Assembly (NCBI RefSeq): GCF_002843175.1 | Contig: NZ_PJEO01000011.1 | Span: 150,400-214,399, forward strand | Reading direction: 5' to 3' | Length of the DNA: 64,000 bases | Origin: Confluentibacter flavum | Lineage (GTDB): Bacteria; Bacteroidota; Bacteroidia; Flavobacteriales; Flavobacteriaceae | Part shown: positions 38,235-45,607 of the stretch, piece by piece | Position numbering within the stretch: position 1 is the first letter of the stretch | How the letters are laid out: the number at the start of each line of letters is the position of its first letter | Made by a program: the position numbers and the translations under genes | The notes under the pieces: generated by a model | Seen by the model: the letters and a program-made list of their open reading frames with translations, nothing else | The model's database searches: none | What the model was told of the DNA's origin: nothing

Positions 38235-39689
38235 ATGAAGCTTAAATATTTATACAAAATTTTACTCTTACTATGTGTTATTGTAACATCAGTATCGTGT
38301 TCAAGTAGCGGTGAGGCGGGTGAAGATCCAACACTAATGGTTTCCACAACCGAAGTCTCCTTTGAGCCAGATGGCGGAACTTCTGATATATCACTTACAA
38401 CAAACGGCACATGGACTGTTTCTAATCCAGCAACCTCTTGGTTGCAAATAAACAATACGAGTGGTGGTAGTGGAACAGCAACAATAACAATAACATCTGG
38501 AATGAATGGTTCTCAATTGACTCGTACTGCTACAATTACAGTGACGTCAAGCAATGGACAGGTAAGACGTATAACAGTTACACAAACGGGTAATTTATAT
38601 CCTAGCTACAATTTAAATACCATCCCAGCTGATGCTTCTGGGATGAGCAGTAACGCTGTTGAACTGGCAGCCAAAATAAAACTGGGCTGGAACATTGGTA
38701 ATACTTTAGAGGCTATAGGAGGTGAAAACGCCTGGGGTAATCCAAATATCACAAAAGAATATGTTGAAACTATAAAGAATTTGGGATTCAATGCCGTTCG
38801 TCTTCCATGTTCGTGGGATCAGTTTTCAAATCAGACAACTGCTAAAATAGATCAAGTGTGGATGGACCGTGTAAAAGAGGTGGTGCAGTACTGTGTTGAT
38901 AATGATATGTATGTATTGCTAAACATCCATTGGGATGGCGGTTGGCTGGAAAAAAACTGTACTCCTGCAAAGAAAGAATCGGTAAATGCCAAACAGAAAG
39001 CCTTTTGGGAGCAAATAGCAACGGCAATGCGTGATTTTGATGAGCACCTGATGTTTGCCAGTGCCAATGAACCAGAAGTTCACGATGCTGTTGAGATGGA
39101 GGTACTTCATTCTTATCACCAAACCTTTGTCAATACTGTTCGGGCAACAGGAGGAAGGAACAGTTATAGAGTGCTCGTGATTCAGGGACCCGGTACGAAT
39201 ATTGAGAGGAGCGATGAGCTGATGGATATGCCTACAGATGAAATAGAGGGCCGTATGATGGCCGAGGTACATTATTACACGCCTTCCCAATTCTGCATTT
39301 TGTTTGAAGATGTGAGTTGGGGAAATATGGCCTACTACTGGGGGGAAGGTTATCATTCAGAAATAGAGCCCGAGCGTAATGCTACTTATGGGGAAGAAGA
39401 TGCAGTAGACGCATCGATGGCCTTGGCAAAAACGAAATTCGTAGATAAAGGAGTCCCGGTAATCCTCGGTGAATATGGCGTGTACAGGCGTGATAATGCC
39501 CAATATGTCCCCCAGGATTTGGAAGCCCACAATAACTCCGTGGATCATTGGATCAGGTATGTGACAAAACAGGCAATTGCCAATGGATTGATCCCATTCT
39601 GGTGGGATACTGGCGGTGCAGTGGACAGAGCAAATTTTACGGTGAAAGATCAGCGAACGATTGATGCTATTATTGCTAGTGGAAATTAA
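38235..39689 (+). CDS. BACON-GH5 lipoprotein, copy 5 (mosaic: common BACON, B-type catalytic domain)
   Basis: 484-residue surface lipoprotein (Cys22, SSSGEAGEDP). Its signal and BACON segment are nearly identical in DNA to copies 1, 3 and 4, but its catalytic domain groups with copy 2: LGWNIGNTLEAIGG, VRLPCSWDQ, LNIHWDGGWLE, VHYYTPSQFCI, RRDNAQYVPQDLEAHNNSVDHWI, WWDTGGAVDR. Catalytic E279 (SANEP) and E413 (LGEYGVYRR) are present. The mismatch between the two halves indicates recombination at or near the linker. The upstream spacer (38115-38219) is shared with that of copy 3. Confidence 0.93.
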   Translation: MKLKYLYKILLLLCVIVTSVSCSSSGEAGEDPTLMVSTTEVSFEPDGGTSDISLTTNGTWTVSNPATSWLQINNTSGGSGTATITITSGMNGSQLTRTATITVTSSNGQVRRITVTQTGNLYPSYNLNTIPADASGMSSNAVELAAKIKLGWNIGNTLEAIGGENAWGNPNITKEYVETIKNLGFNAVRLPCSWDQFSNQTTAKIDQVWMDRVKEVVQYCVDNDMYVLLNIHWDGGWLEKNCTPAKKESVNAKQKAFWEQIATAMRDFDEHLMFASANEPEVHDAVEMEVLHSYHQTFVNTVRATGGRNSYRVLVIQGPGTNIERSDELMDMPTDEIEGRMMAEVHYYTPSQFCILFEDVSWGNMAYYWGEGYHSEIEPERNATYGEEDAVDASMALAKTKFVDKGVPVILGEYGVYRRDNAQYVPQDLEAHNNSVDHWIRYVTKQAIANGLIPFWWDTGGAVDRANFTVKDQRTIDAIIASGN

Positions 39690-39707
39690 TTAAAGCATAT
39701 AAAAATT

Positions 39708-39750
39708 CCATTGGATAATTGAAATTAAACTAGTTATATCCAACGGGTTA
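39708..39750 (+). terminator. Probable terminator after GH5 copy 5
   Basis: CCATTGGATA (39708-39717) and TATCCAACGG (39737-39746) pair with one mismatch and are followed by GTTATTTT. Related, more degenerate versions follow GH43 copy 1 and GH5 copy 2. Confidence 0.5.
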
Positions 39751-39811
39751 TTTTACCAATTTAGAAACCCCATTTCTTAATTATAATTGTTTAACATTAA
39801 ATTTAAAAAAA

Positions 39812-40363
39812 ATGAAAAAAATCACATTATTATTTTTGGTTCTAACAGGGATGTTAGCCAATGCACAGCAAACTCTGTATTCCGAAAATTTTGAATCAAA
39901 TGTTGGTATCCTTGGAGATGGTCAAATGCATACATTTAAACCATCTAAAAAGGCAGGAACATGGAGTGGCGGAGTAGATCTAGAAACTGCTGACAATGCC
40001 AAAATAAATTTGCGTCAAGGATGGGGTAACCAATTTCTATTGAAAATAGAATCCAAAGATGCTGCTGTTATCATACCTAATATCGATGTGGCTGGTTTTA
40101 CAAATTTAAACCTGTCTTATAATTTTGTTGTTGAAGATGCAGGAGATGCAGTAAAACCAAAAATTGAAGCAAGTACTGATGGTGGTGCTTCTTGGGTAAC
40201 TCTACCTACAGTTGCTAGTGGTGGAGGGTGGAATGCAGAAGCAAAATCGGTTGCTTTGCCTTCAGGAGATTATAAAACAATAAGCCTAAGAATAAATCCT
40301 AATACGGAGAGTTCTAATGCTGTAATGTTTGATAATTTTATAATTACAGGAAAGCAGCAGTAA
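39812..40363 (+). CDS. Small secreted beta-sandwich protein (possible carbohydrate-binding module)
   Basis: 183 residues with a clear signal peptide (about 1-18, NAQ). The mature part reads as one jelly-roll domain (LYSENFESNVG, KINLRQGWGNQFLLKIESKDAAVIIPNIDVAGFTNLNLSYNF, IEASTDGGASWVTLP, MFDNFIITG), like extracellular binding modules that precede type IX sorting tails in Flavobacteriia. There is no catalytic motif. In the intact ancestor the frame would have continued into a C-terminal sorting domain; here it stops at 40361 and the tail lies out of frame downstream (see 40364-40630). The remaining protein may still be exported to the periplasm but probably no longer to the surface. Function otherwise unknown. 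Confidence 0.75.
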   Translation: MKKITLLFLVLTGMLANAQQTLYSENFESNVGILGDGQMHTFKPSKKAGTWSGGVDLETADNAKINLRQGWGNQFLLKIESKDAAVIIPNIDVAGFTNLNLSYNFVVEDAGDAVKPKIEASTDGGASWVTLPTVASGGGWNAEAKSVALPSGDYKTISLRINPNTESSNAVMFDNFIITGKQQ

Positions 40364-40630
40364 GCCTGGCGACTGAATCGAACCAATCATGTGACAATTC
40401 AATTAAGGTTTATCCAAATCCTATTTGTTAACGAATTTAAAGGTGAAGCTGTAAATTCAGATCAACCATTTCGTGTTTCCATTTTTGATATACTTGGGAG
40501 AAAAGTAGAGACAATAAAATTTTAAGCCAATTGGGCAATGGGATCTTCATTGAAATCAGGATTGTATATAGTTCATTTTGAAGGAGTAAAATCAAATCAC
40601 TCAAAATCATTTAAGATGGTTAAAGAATAA
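40364..40630 (+). pseudogene. Decayed type IX secretion C-terminal sorting domain
   Basis: Continuing past the stop of the previous gene, one frame reads SLATESNQSCDNSIKVYPNP and then stops. A second frame picks up as NEFKGEAVNSDQPFRVSIFD, then ILGRKVETIKF and a stop at about 40525. The same frame resumes with LKSGLYIVHFEG and ends KSFKMVKE at 40630. VYPNP, FDILGRKV, LKSGLYIV and a short basic end are the standard pieces of the type A sorting domain (por secretion system). So one domain is broken by two frameshifts and one in-frame stop. Confidence 0.8.
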
Positions 40631-40647
40631 ATAATTGAATTTTTTAT

Positions 40648-40680
40648 ATGGAGTCAGCGCAAAAATGCTGCTGGCTCCAT
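40648..40680 (+). other. Strong hairpin after the decayed sorting domain
   Basis: ATGGAGTCAGC (40648-40658) pairs with GCTGGCTCCAT (40670-40680), 11 bp with one wobble. There is no T-run after it on the + strand; a T-run precedes it, so read on the - strand it would look more like a terminator. Confidence 0.5.
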
Positions 40681-40703
40681 TCCTAATAAGGTTTATTATG
40701 TAA

Positions 40704-40925
40704 ATAGGGATTATCGATATGGAAATCTATCTTTTGGGAACAAAGCTTTTCATGATTATGGATACCGTAGCTGATTTTAACCACGACGAGACGATGTAAG
40801 AATTGGCACTAAAGCCATATCAAAATGAATGGGAAGCATATATGTCGCAATTTCAGGACAGCTCTGTCGAGGCAACAGCAAACCAAAAATGGCAACTGAT
40901 GGAACGCATTTATAAAATGGACTAA
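40704..40925 (+). pseudogene. C-terminal fragment of an L-rhamnose/L-fucose mutarotase (PF05336)
   Basis: The frame reads IGIIDMEIYLLGTKLFMIMD, TVADFNHDETM, an in-frame stop at 40797, then ELALKPYQNEWEAYMSQFQD and ends NQKWQLMERIYKMD at 40923-40925. MEIY, G-x-x-LFMIM, the EWE segment and the KW-x-LMERIY end are diagnostic of the RhaM/FucU-like mutarotase family of about 105 residues. The N-terminal third or so is missing (stop at 40701). Its position just upstream of a GH29 fucosidase suggests it once interconverted L-fucose anomers. It cannot give a functional protein. Confidence 0.8.
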
Positions 40926-40970
40926 TAAACTAATGAAAAAGATATAAATAAAAAGTAAAATAATATTAGT

Positions 40971-42605
40971 ATGAACAAAAAAAAATCAATGAAAGTTAGT
41001 CTATCTATAGCAATTTTCATGCTATTCTCATGTTTCTTGAAGGCTCAGGAAAATTTTCCGTTGCCTATTGGAGAAGGTAACGAACCCGTTACCTCTGGTA
41101 AGTTTGAGCCAACATGGCAATCTCTTAGTCAATACGAAGTTCCTGATTGGTTTCGCAATGCAAAATTTGGTATCTGGGCTCATTGGGGACCACAATGTCA
41201 GCCTGAGCGGGGCGATTGGTATGCACGTGGCATGTATGAAGAAGAGCATGATTACTATAAATGGCATGTTGACCATTATGGACACCCTTCAAAAGTAGGT
41301 TTTAAAGACGTAATACACGACTGGAAAGCAGAAAACTGGGATCCAGATAAACTTGTAGCTCTTTATAAACGTGCAGGGGCTCAATATTTCTTTGCTATGG
41401 CCAACCATCATGATAATCTAGACTTATGGGACAGTAAATACCAAGAATGGAATTCTGTTCGTGTTGGTCCTAAAAAGGATATTATAAACGGTTGGTCAAA
41501 AGCCGCTAAAAAACAGGGGCTTCCTTTTGGATTGAGTGTACATGCTGCCCATGCATCGATGTGGTACGAAACGGCACAGGGCACCGACAAATCTGGAGAA
41601 TTTAAAGATATTCCATATGATGGAAAACTTACAAAAGCAGATGGAAAAGGCACTTGGTGGGAAGGATTGGATCCTCAGGAGTTGTATGCACAAAATCATG
41701 GATTAAGCAAAAAGGGATGGAATTGGGAATGGCAAGATAAAAGCTCATGGCCTTCCCAAGCGTACTGTGAAAAATTTTATAACCGTACTATGGATCTTAT
41801 TAATTTGTACAACCCCGACCTGCTATATTTTGATGATACAGCACTCCCATTGTATCCGGTTAGCGATGCTGGTTTAAAAATAGCTGCTCATTATTACAAT
41901 CATAACATGAAGACCCATGATAATAAATTAGAAGCTGTCTTATTCGGCAAAATACTTTCAGATAAACAAAAGGAATGTTTGGTGTGGGATGTAGAACGTG
42001 GAGCACCTGACAAACCACAAGAAAAAGCATGGCAAACCTGCACGTGTATCGGAGATTGGCATTATAATAGAAGGGTGTATGATGAAAACCGTTATAAATC
42101 GGCTGAGAGTGTCATTCGTGCTTTAGTAGATATTGTCAGTAAAAATGGAAATTTATTACTTAATATTCCTGTTCGTGGAGATGGTACTATTGATGACAAG
42201 GAAGTGGTTGTTCTTGAAGGTATTACCGCTTGGATGGATGTAAACAAAGAAAGTATCTTCGACACCCGCCCTTGGAAACTGTATGGTGAAGGACCTGCTG
42301 CCGACGCATCTAACCCTATTAATAGCCAGGGATTTAATGAGGGAAAAATAAAATACTCAGCAAAAGATATTCGATACAATCAGAAAGGAAATGTTTTGTA
42401 TGCTACGGTGATGGGTAAACCAACAGAAAATATTTTATTGAAGTCACTCGCAAAAAAAGAAGAAACAGGAAAAATCAAAAAAATTGAACTTCTTGGCAGT
42501 AAAGAAAAAATTTCTTGGAAACAAGAAGTAGATTCATTGGTAATCATAAAACCAAAATCTATTCCGAATAATATTGCAGTTGTTTTTAAAATAGTTATGA
42601 AGTGA
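40971..42605 (+). CDS. GH29 alpha-L-fucosidase
   Basis: Secreted protein of 544 residues with signal peptide (about 1-25, LKAQ). GH29 barrel recognised from PDWFRNAKFGIWAHWGPQ, DWYARGMYE, YFFAMANHHDN, the catalytic region NPDLLYFDDTALP (nucleophile probably D288), VWDVERGAPDK, TCTCIGDWHYN and NGNLLLNIPVRGDGTID, with a C-terminal beta-sandwich. It hydrolyses alpha-L-fucosides by a retaining mechanism; in this locus it would remove terminal fucose from galactose (or galacturonate) side chains. Directly downstream of the mutarotase fragment and upstream of GH127/146. First intact gene of the exo-enzyme run. Confidence 0.92.
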   Translation: MNKKKSMKVSLSIAIFMLFSCFLKAQENFPLPIGEGNEPVTSGKFEPTWQSLSQYEVPDWFRNAKFGIWAHWGPQCQPERGDWYARGMYEEEHDYYKWHVDHYGHPSKVGFKDVIHDWKAENWDPDKLVALYKRAGAQYFFAMANHHDNLDLWDSKYQEWNSVRVGPKKDIINGWSKAAKKQGLPFGLSVHAAHASMWYETAQGTDKSGEFKDIPYDGKLTKADGKGTWWEGLDPQELYAQNHGLSKKGWNWEWQDKSSWPSQAYCEKFYNRTMDLINLYNPDLLYFDDTALPLYPVSDAGLKIAAHYYNHNMKTHDNKLEAVLFGKILSDKQKECLVWDVERGAPDKPQEKAWQTCTCIGDWHYNRRVYDENRYKSAESVIRALVDIVSKNGNLLLNIPVRGDGTIDDKEVVVLEGITAWMDVNKESIFDTRPWKLYGEGPAADASNPINSQGFNEGKIKYSAKDIRYNQKGNVLYATVMGKPTENILLKSLAKKEETGKIKKIELLGSKEKISWKQEVDSLVIIKPKSIPNNIAVVFKIVMK

Positions 42606-42672
42606 TTGGTTTAAAATTGAATGTGACAGTTTCAATATAATAATGCAATTTTTCTAATATTAAATTTTCAAT

Positions 42673-44523
42673 ATGAAAAATAAAATAAAATGTATTGGGT
42701 TGTTTTTGTTTGTTTGCCAGACGGTTTTTGGACAATCATTCCTTGACAAGGCGAAGCGACCCATCGCATTTTTAAATAAAGATGTTGTTTTGTCTGAGTC
42801 ATGGATAAAGGAACGGGAGACTGTCAATACAAAGTATATTTATCAGTTTGATACGGATAGGCTACTACACAATTTCAGGATAAATGCTGGAATTGAATCG
42901 AAAGCGAAACCGCTTGAAGGCTGGGAGTCGCCTAATGTGGGATTGCGCGGGCATTTTGTGGGTCATTATTTGTCGGCTTGTGCTTCTTTGATTGAAAAAA
43001 CGGGCGATACTTTGCTTCAAAAACGTGTGAAATATATGGTTGATGTGCTTGAAGAGTGTCAGCAAAAACTTGGTGGCAAATACCTGAGCGCATTCCCCAA
43101 AAAAGATTTTACTACATTGGAAACACAATTTAGTGGAGTTTGGGCGCCATACTATACCTATCATAAAACTATGCAGGGAATGCTCGATGTTTATCAGCTT
43201 ACCGGAAATAAAAAAGCCTATGCAATAGTTGTTAATATGGCAGCTTATGTAAAAGAGCGTATGGATAAACTTTCGCCAGAAACTATTGAAAAAATGCTAT
43301 ATACTCCTCAGGCAAATCCCGCAAATGAAGCGGGTGGGATGAATGATGTATTACAGAATTTATTTGAAATTTCCAAAGATTCAACTCATTACAGATTGGC
43401 TTGTCTTTTTGACCGTAAATGGTTCAGTCAGCCGTTGTATGAGGGGAAAGATATTTTGTCAGGCTTACATTCCAATACTCATTTACCTTTGATAATTGGG
43501 TTTGCCAAACGGTATGAAAATACCGGAGACAGCTATTATCGTGATGTTGTTTCCCACTTTTGGGATATGTTGGAACATCATCATTGTTATGTGAATGGGT
43601 CTAGTAGTGGTCCTAGACCTATTGCTACAACTCCAACTGCTCAAACTTCAGAACATTGGGGAAAACCAGATTGTTTAAGTACAACTCTTACTGACAAAAC
43701 ATCTGAATCATGCGTTTCACATAATACTCAAAAAATCACAAGTACTTTGTTTCGTTGGACTGCCCAACCCGAATATGCCGATGTATATATGAATACACTT
43801 TATAATTCCGTTTTTGCACTACAAAATGCCGAAACCGGATGGAATGTTTATTCTTTGCCATTGGGCTCTCCGAATAAGAAGAGCTTTGCCAGCCCCAGTG
43901 AGTTTTTTTGTTGTAACGGAACAACTATTGAAGCGTTTACGGACTTAAATGCTAATATTTATTTTCATAACAATGATAACCTTTGGGTAAATTTGTATGT
44001 TCCTTCCACTGTGAAATGGAAATCTAAAGGGATTAATTTGTCACAGTCGTCCGATTTTCCGGATGATTCTATTGTAAAATTTAACATAACGGCTAATAAA
44101 ACTACGCCATTTGCATTGAAATTATTTATCCCATCTTGGGCAGACGAACAAACTCAGGTTTTGGTAAACGGTGAACCTATTACAACTAATGTAACTCCGA
44201 TGTCTTATTTTATAATTGACAGAAAGTGGAAAAACGGTGATAAGATAGAAATACGTTTTAATTATCATTTTAATTTAAAAAAAATGCCTGATAATCCAAA
44301 TGTAGTTGCACTGTTTTATGGACCGGTTTTATTAGCATTCCAAGTTAATGAAGAAACAATATTAAAAGGAAATGAGTCAGATATTTTGAAAAATATCTCT
44401 AAACAAGAGAATTCTATGTCATTTTCATTGAAAAATAATGGAAAAGAATATACGCTTCTACCTTTTTACAAAGTAACTAATGAGTCGTACGGAGTGTATG
44501 CGACTAAACTAAATGAGTATTAG
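42673..44523 (+). CDS. GH127/GH146 beta-L-arabinofuranosidase
   Basis: Secreted, 616 residues, signal peptide about 1-20 (VFGQ). (alpha/alpha)6 barrel of the former DUF1680 family: WESPNVGLRGHFVGHYLSA, YTYHKTMQGMLDVY, HSNTHLPLIIGF, ESCVSHNTQKIT and FFCCNGTTIEAF. The zinc-binding set of the family is intact: E345 and C347 in ESC, with C413 and C414, the first of which corresponds to the catalytic Cys of HypBA1 (C417). These enzymes cleave beta-L-arabinofuranose, found in hydroxyproline-linked arabinans, pectin (RG-II) and the T side chain of solanaceous xyloglucan. I cannot separate GH127 from GH146 by eye. Confidence 0.92.
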   Translation: MKNKIKCIGLFLFVCQTVFGQSFLDKAKRPIAFLNKDVVLSESWIKERETVNTKYIYQFDTDRLLHNFRINAGIESKAKPLEGWESPNVGLRGHFVGHYLSACASLIEKTGDTLLQKRVKYMVDVLEECQQKLGGKYLSAFPKKDFTTLETQFSGVWAPYYTYHKTMQGMLDVYQLTGNKKAYAIVVNMAAYVKERMDKLSPETIEKMLYTPQANPANEAGGMNDVLQNLFEISKDSTHYRLACLFDRKWFSQPLYEGKDILSGLHSNTHLPLIIGFAKRYENTGDSYYRDVVSHFWDMLEHHHCYVNGSSSGPRPIATTPTAQTSEHWGKPDCLSTTLTDKTSESCVSHNTQKITSTLFRWTAQPEYADVYMNTLYNSVFALQNAETGWNVYSLPLGSPNKKSFASPSEFFCCNGTTIEAFTDLNANIYFHNNDNLWVNLYVPSTVKWKSKGINLSQSSDFPDDSIVKFNITANKTTPFALKLFIPSWADEQTQVLVNGEPITTNVTPMSYFIIDRKWKNGDKIEIRFNYHFNLKKMPDNPNVVALFYGPVLLAFQVNEETILKGNESDILKNISKQENSMSFSLKNNGKEYTLLPFYKVTNESYGVYATKLNEY

Positions 44524-44615
44524 GGAAGCTGGAAAGTAAAAAAAAAAGCTATGACTATTAAAATAACAGCTTTTAATCTCAATTTAATGTGTTATTTAAC
44601 AAAGAACTTAATAAT

Positions 44616-45458
44616 ATGAAGAGACTACATGTTTTCGTTTTTACTGTTGTAGGCTTACTCGTTTTGAATACAGGAGCTTTTGCGCAAGATCGCAACTTCT
44701 ATATTTTTATCTGTTTTGGACAATCCAACATGCAAGGTGCAGCTCCAATTGAGAGTCAGGATATGACAGTAAATAACCGATTCAAGGTGTTTCAGGCACT
44801 AGATTGCCCAGACCTAAATAAAAAGAAGGCTGAATGGAGTCCTGCCGTTCCACCTATCTGTCAATGTAATTCAGGACTATCGCCTGCAGATTATTTCGGA
44901 AGAACTTTGGTTGCCAATCTTCCGGATAATATTACAGTTGGGATTATTAACGTTTCTGTTGCCGGCTGTGACATTAGGCTGTTCGACAAAGATATTTACA
45001 AGGATTTCGATTCGACCTACAAGGACAAATGGTTTACCTCGCTGGTAGCGTCTTATAATGAGAATCCTTATCAATATCTTGTAGGTTTGGCCAAATTGGC
45101 TCAAAAAGATGGCGTCGTTAAAGGCATACTTTTGCACCAAGGGGAGACAAATGCGGGACAAGAACAATGGCCGTCGTATGTAAAGAAAATTTACGGTGAT
45201 ATGTTGACCGACCTTTCGTTAAATGCCGGTTCAGTTCCTCTTTTAGCAGGCGAGTTATTATCTGCTGATGGCAATTGTTGTTCAAAAATGAATCCCATTA
45301 TAAGGAAATTGCCTGATATAGTTCCAACGGCACATATTATTTCCTCTGAAGGTTGTACTGGATTTGACAATGCCCATTTTGATTCCAATGGTTACAGGGA
45401 ATTAGGTAGGCGATATGGTCTTGAAATGCTTACTCTATTAGGATACGAAGCCAAATAG
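44616..45458 (+). CDS. SASA-type (sialate O-acetylesterase / CE6-like) SGNH esterase
   Basis: Start set at 44616, where the protein begins MKRLHVFVF with a proper signal peptide (to about residue 24, FAQ). 281 residues of an SGNH-type hydrolase: GQSNMQG with nucleophile S37, the GxE block LLHQGETNAG, and FDNAHFDSNGYRELG with the Asp/His pair. The pattern is that of PF03629 acetylesterases (CE6-type acetyl xylan esterases and SASA). It would remove O-acetyl groups from side-chain sugars so the exo-glycosidases can act. Co-directional with GH127/146 and GH27. Confidence 0.85.
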   Translation: MKRLHVFVFTVVGLLVLNTGAFAQDRNFYIFICFGQSNMQGAAPIESQDMTVNNRFKVFQALDCPDLNKKKAEWSPAVPPICQCNSGLSPADYFGRTLVANLPDNITVGIINVSVAGCDIRLFDKDIYKDFDSTYKDKWFTSLVASYNENPYQYLVGLAKLAQKDGVVKGILLHQGETNAGQEQWPSYVKKIYGDMLTDLSLNAGSVPLLAGELLSADGNCCSKMNPIIRKLPDIVPTAHIISSEGCTGFDNAHFDSNGYRELGRRYGLEMLTLLGYEAK

Positions 45459-45607
45459 CCAAAGAGTGAATAAGGATATTTGGAGACAATAGATTAGTAT
45501 GGCAGATAAAAAATGCTTCGAAGAGCTGGATTTGTTGCGTTACTAACACCGCAAAATAAAAAATAAAAATTAGAAAACTATAATATTAAACCTAATTAAA
45601 ATAAAAA

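Noticed and set aside
28075..39689. Tandem GH5 copies as an assembly duplication artefact
   Set aside because: The catalytic domains and spacers differ substantially between copies, so these are real old paralogues, although the near-identical BACON portions could still cause local mis-assembly.
28075..39689. GH5 array as beta-mannanases
   Set aside because: The GWNIGNT / NIHWDGG / WWDTGG motif set resembles the endoglucanase/xyloglucanase-type subfamily, and BACON-GH5 with XBD-type SGBP and GH31 points to xyloglucan; mannan-type activity is not excluded but is less likely.
44540..44580. A-rich run and small AAAGCT/AGCTTT hairpin after GH127/146 as a terminator
   Set aside because: Stem is short and AT-rich with a long loop and no proper T-run.
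45459..45607. Short ATG-started frame (MADKKCFEELDLLRY) between the SASA esterase and GH27
   Set aside because: Only 15 codons; no supporting context.
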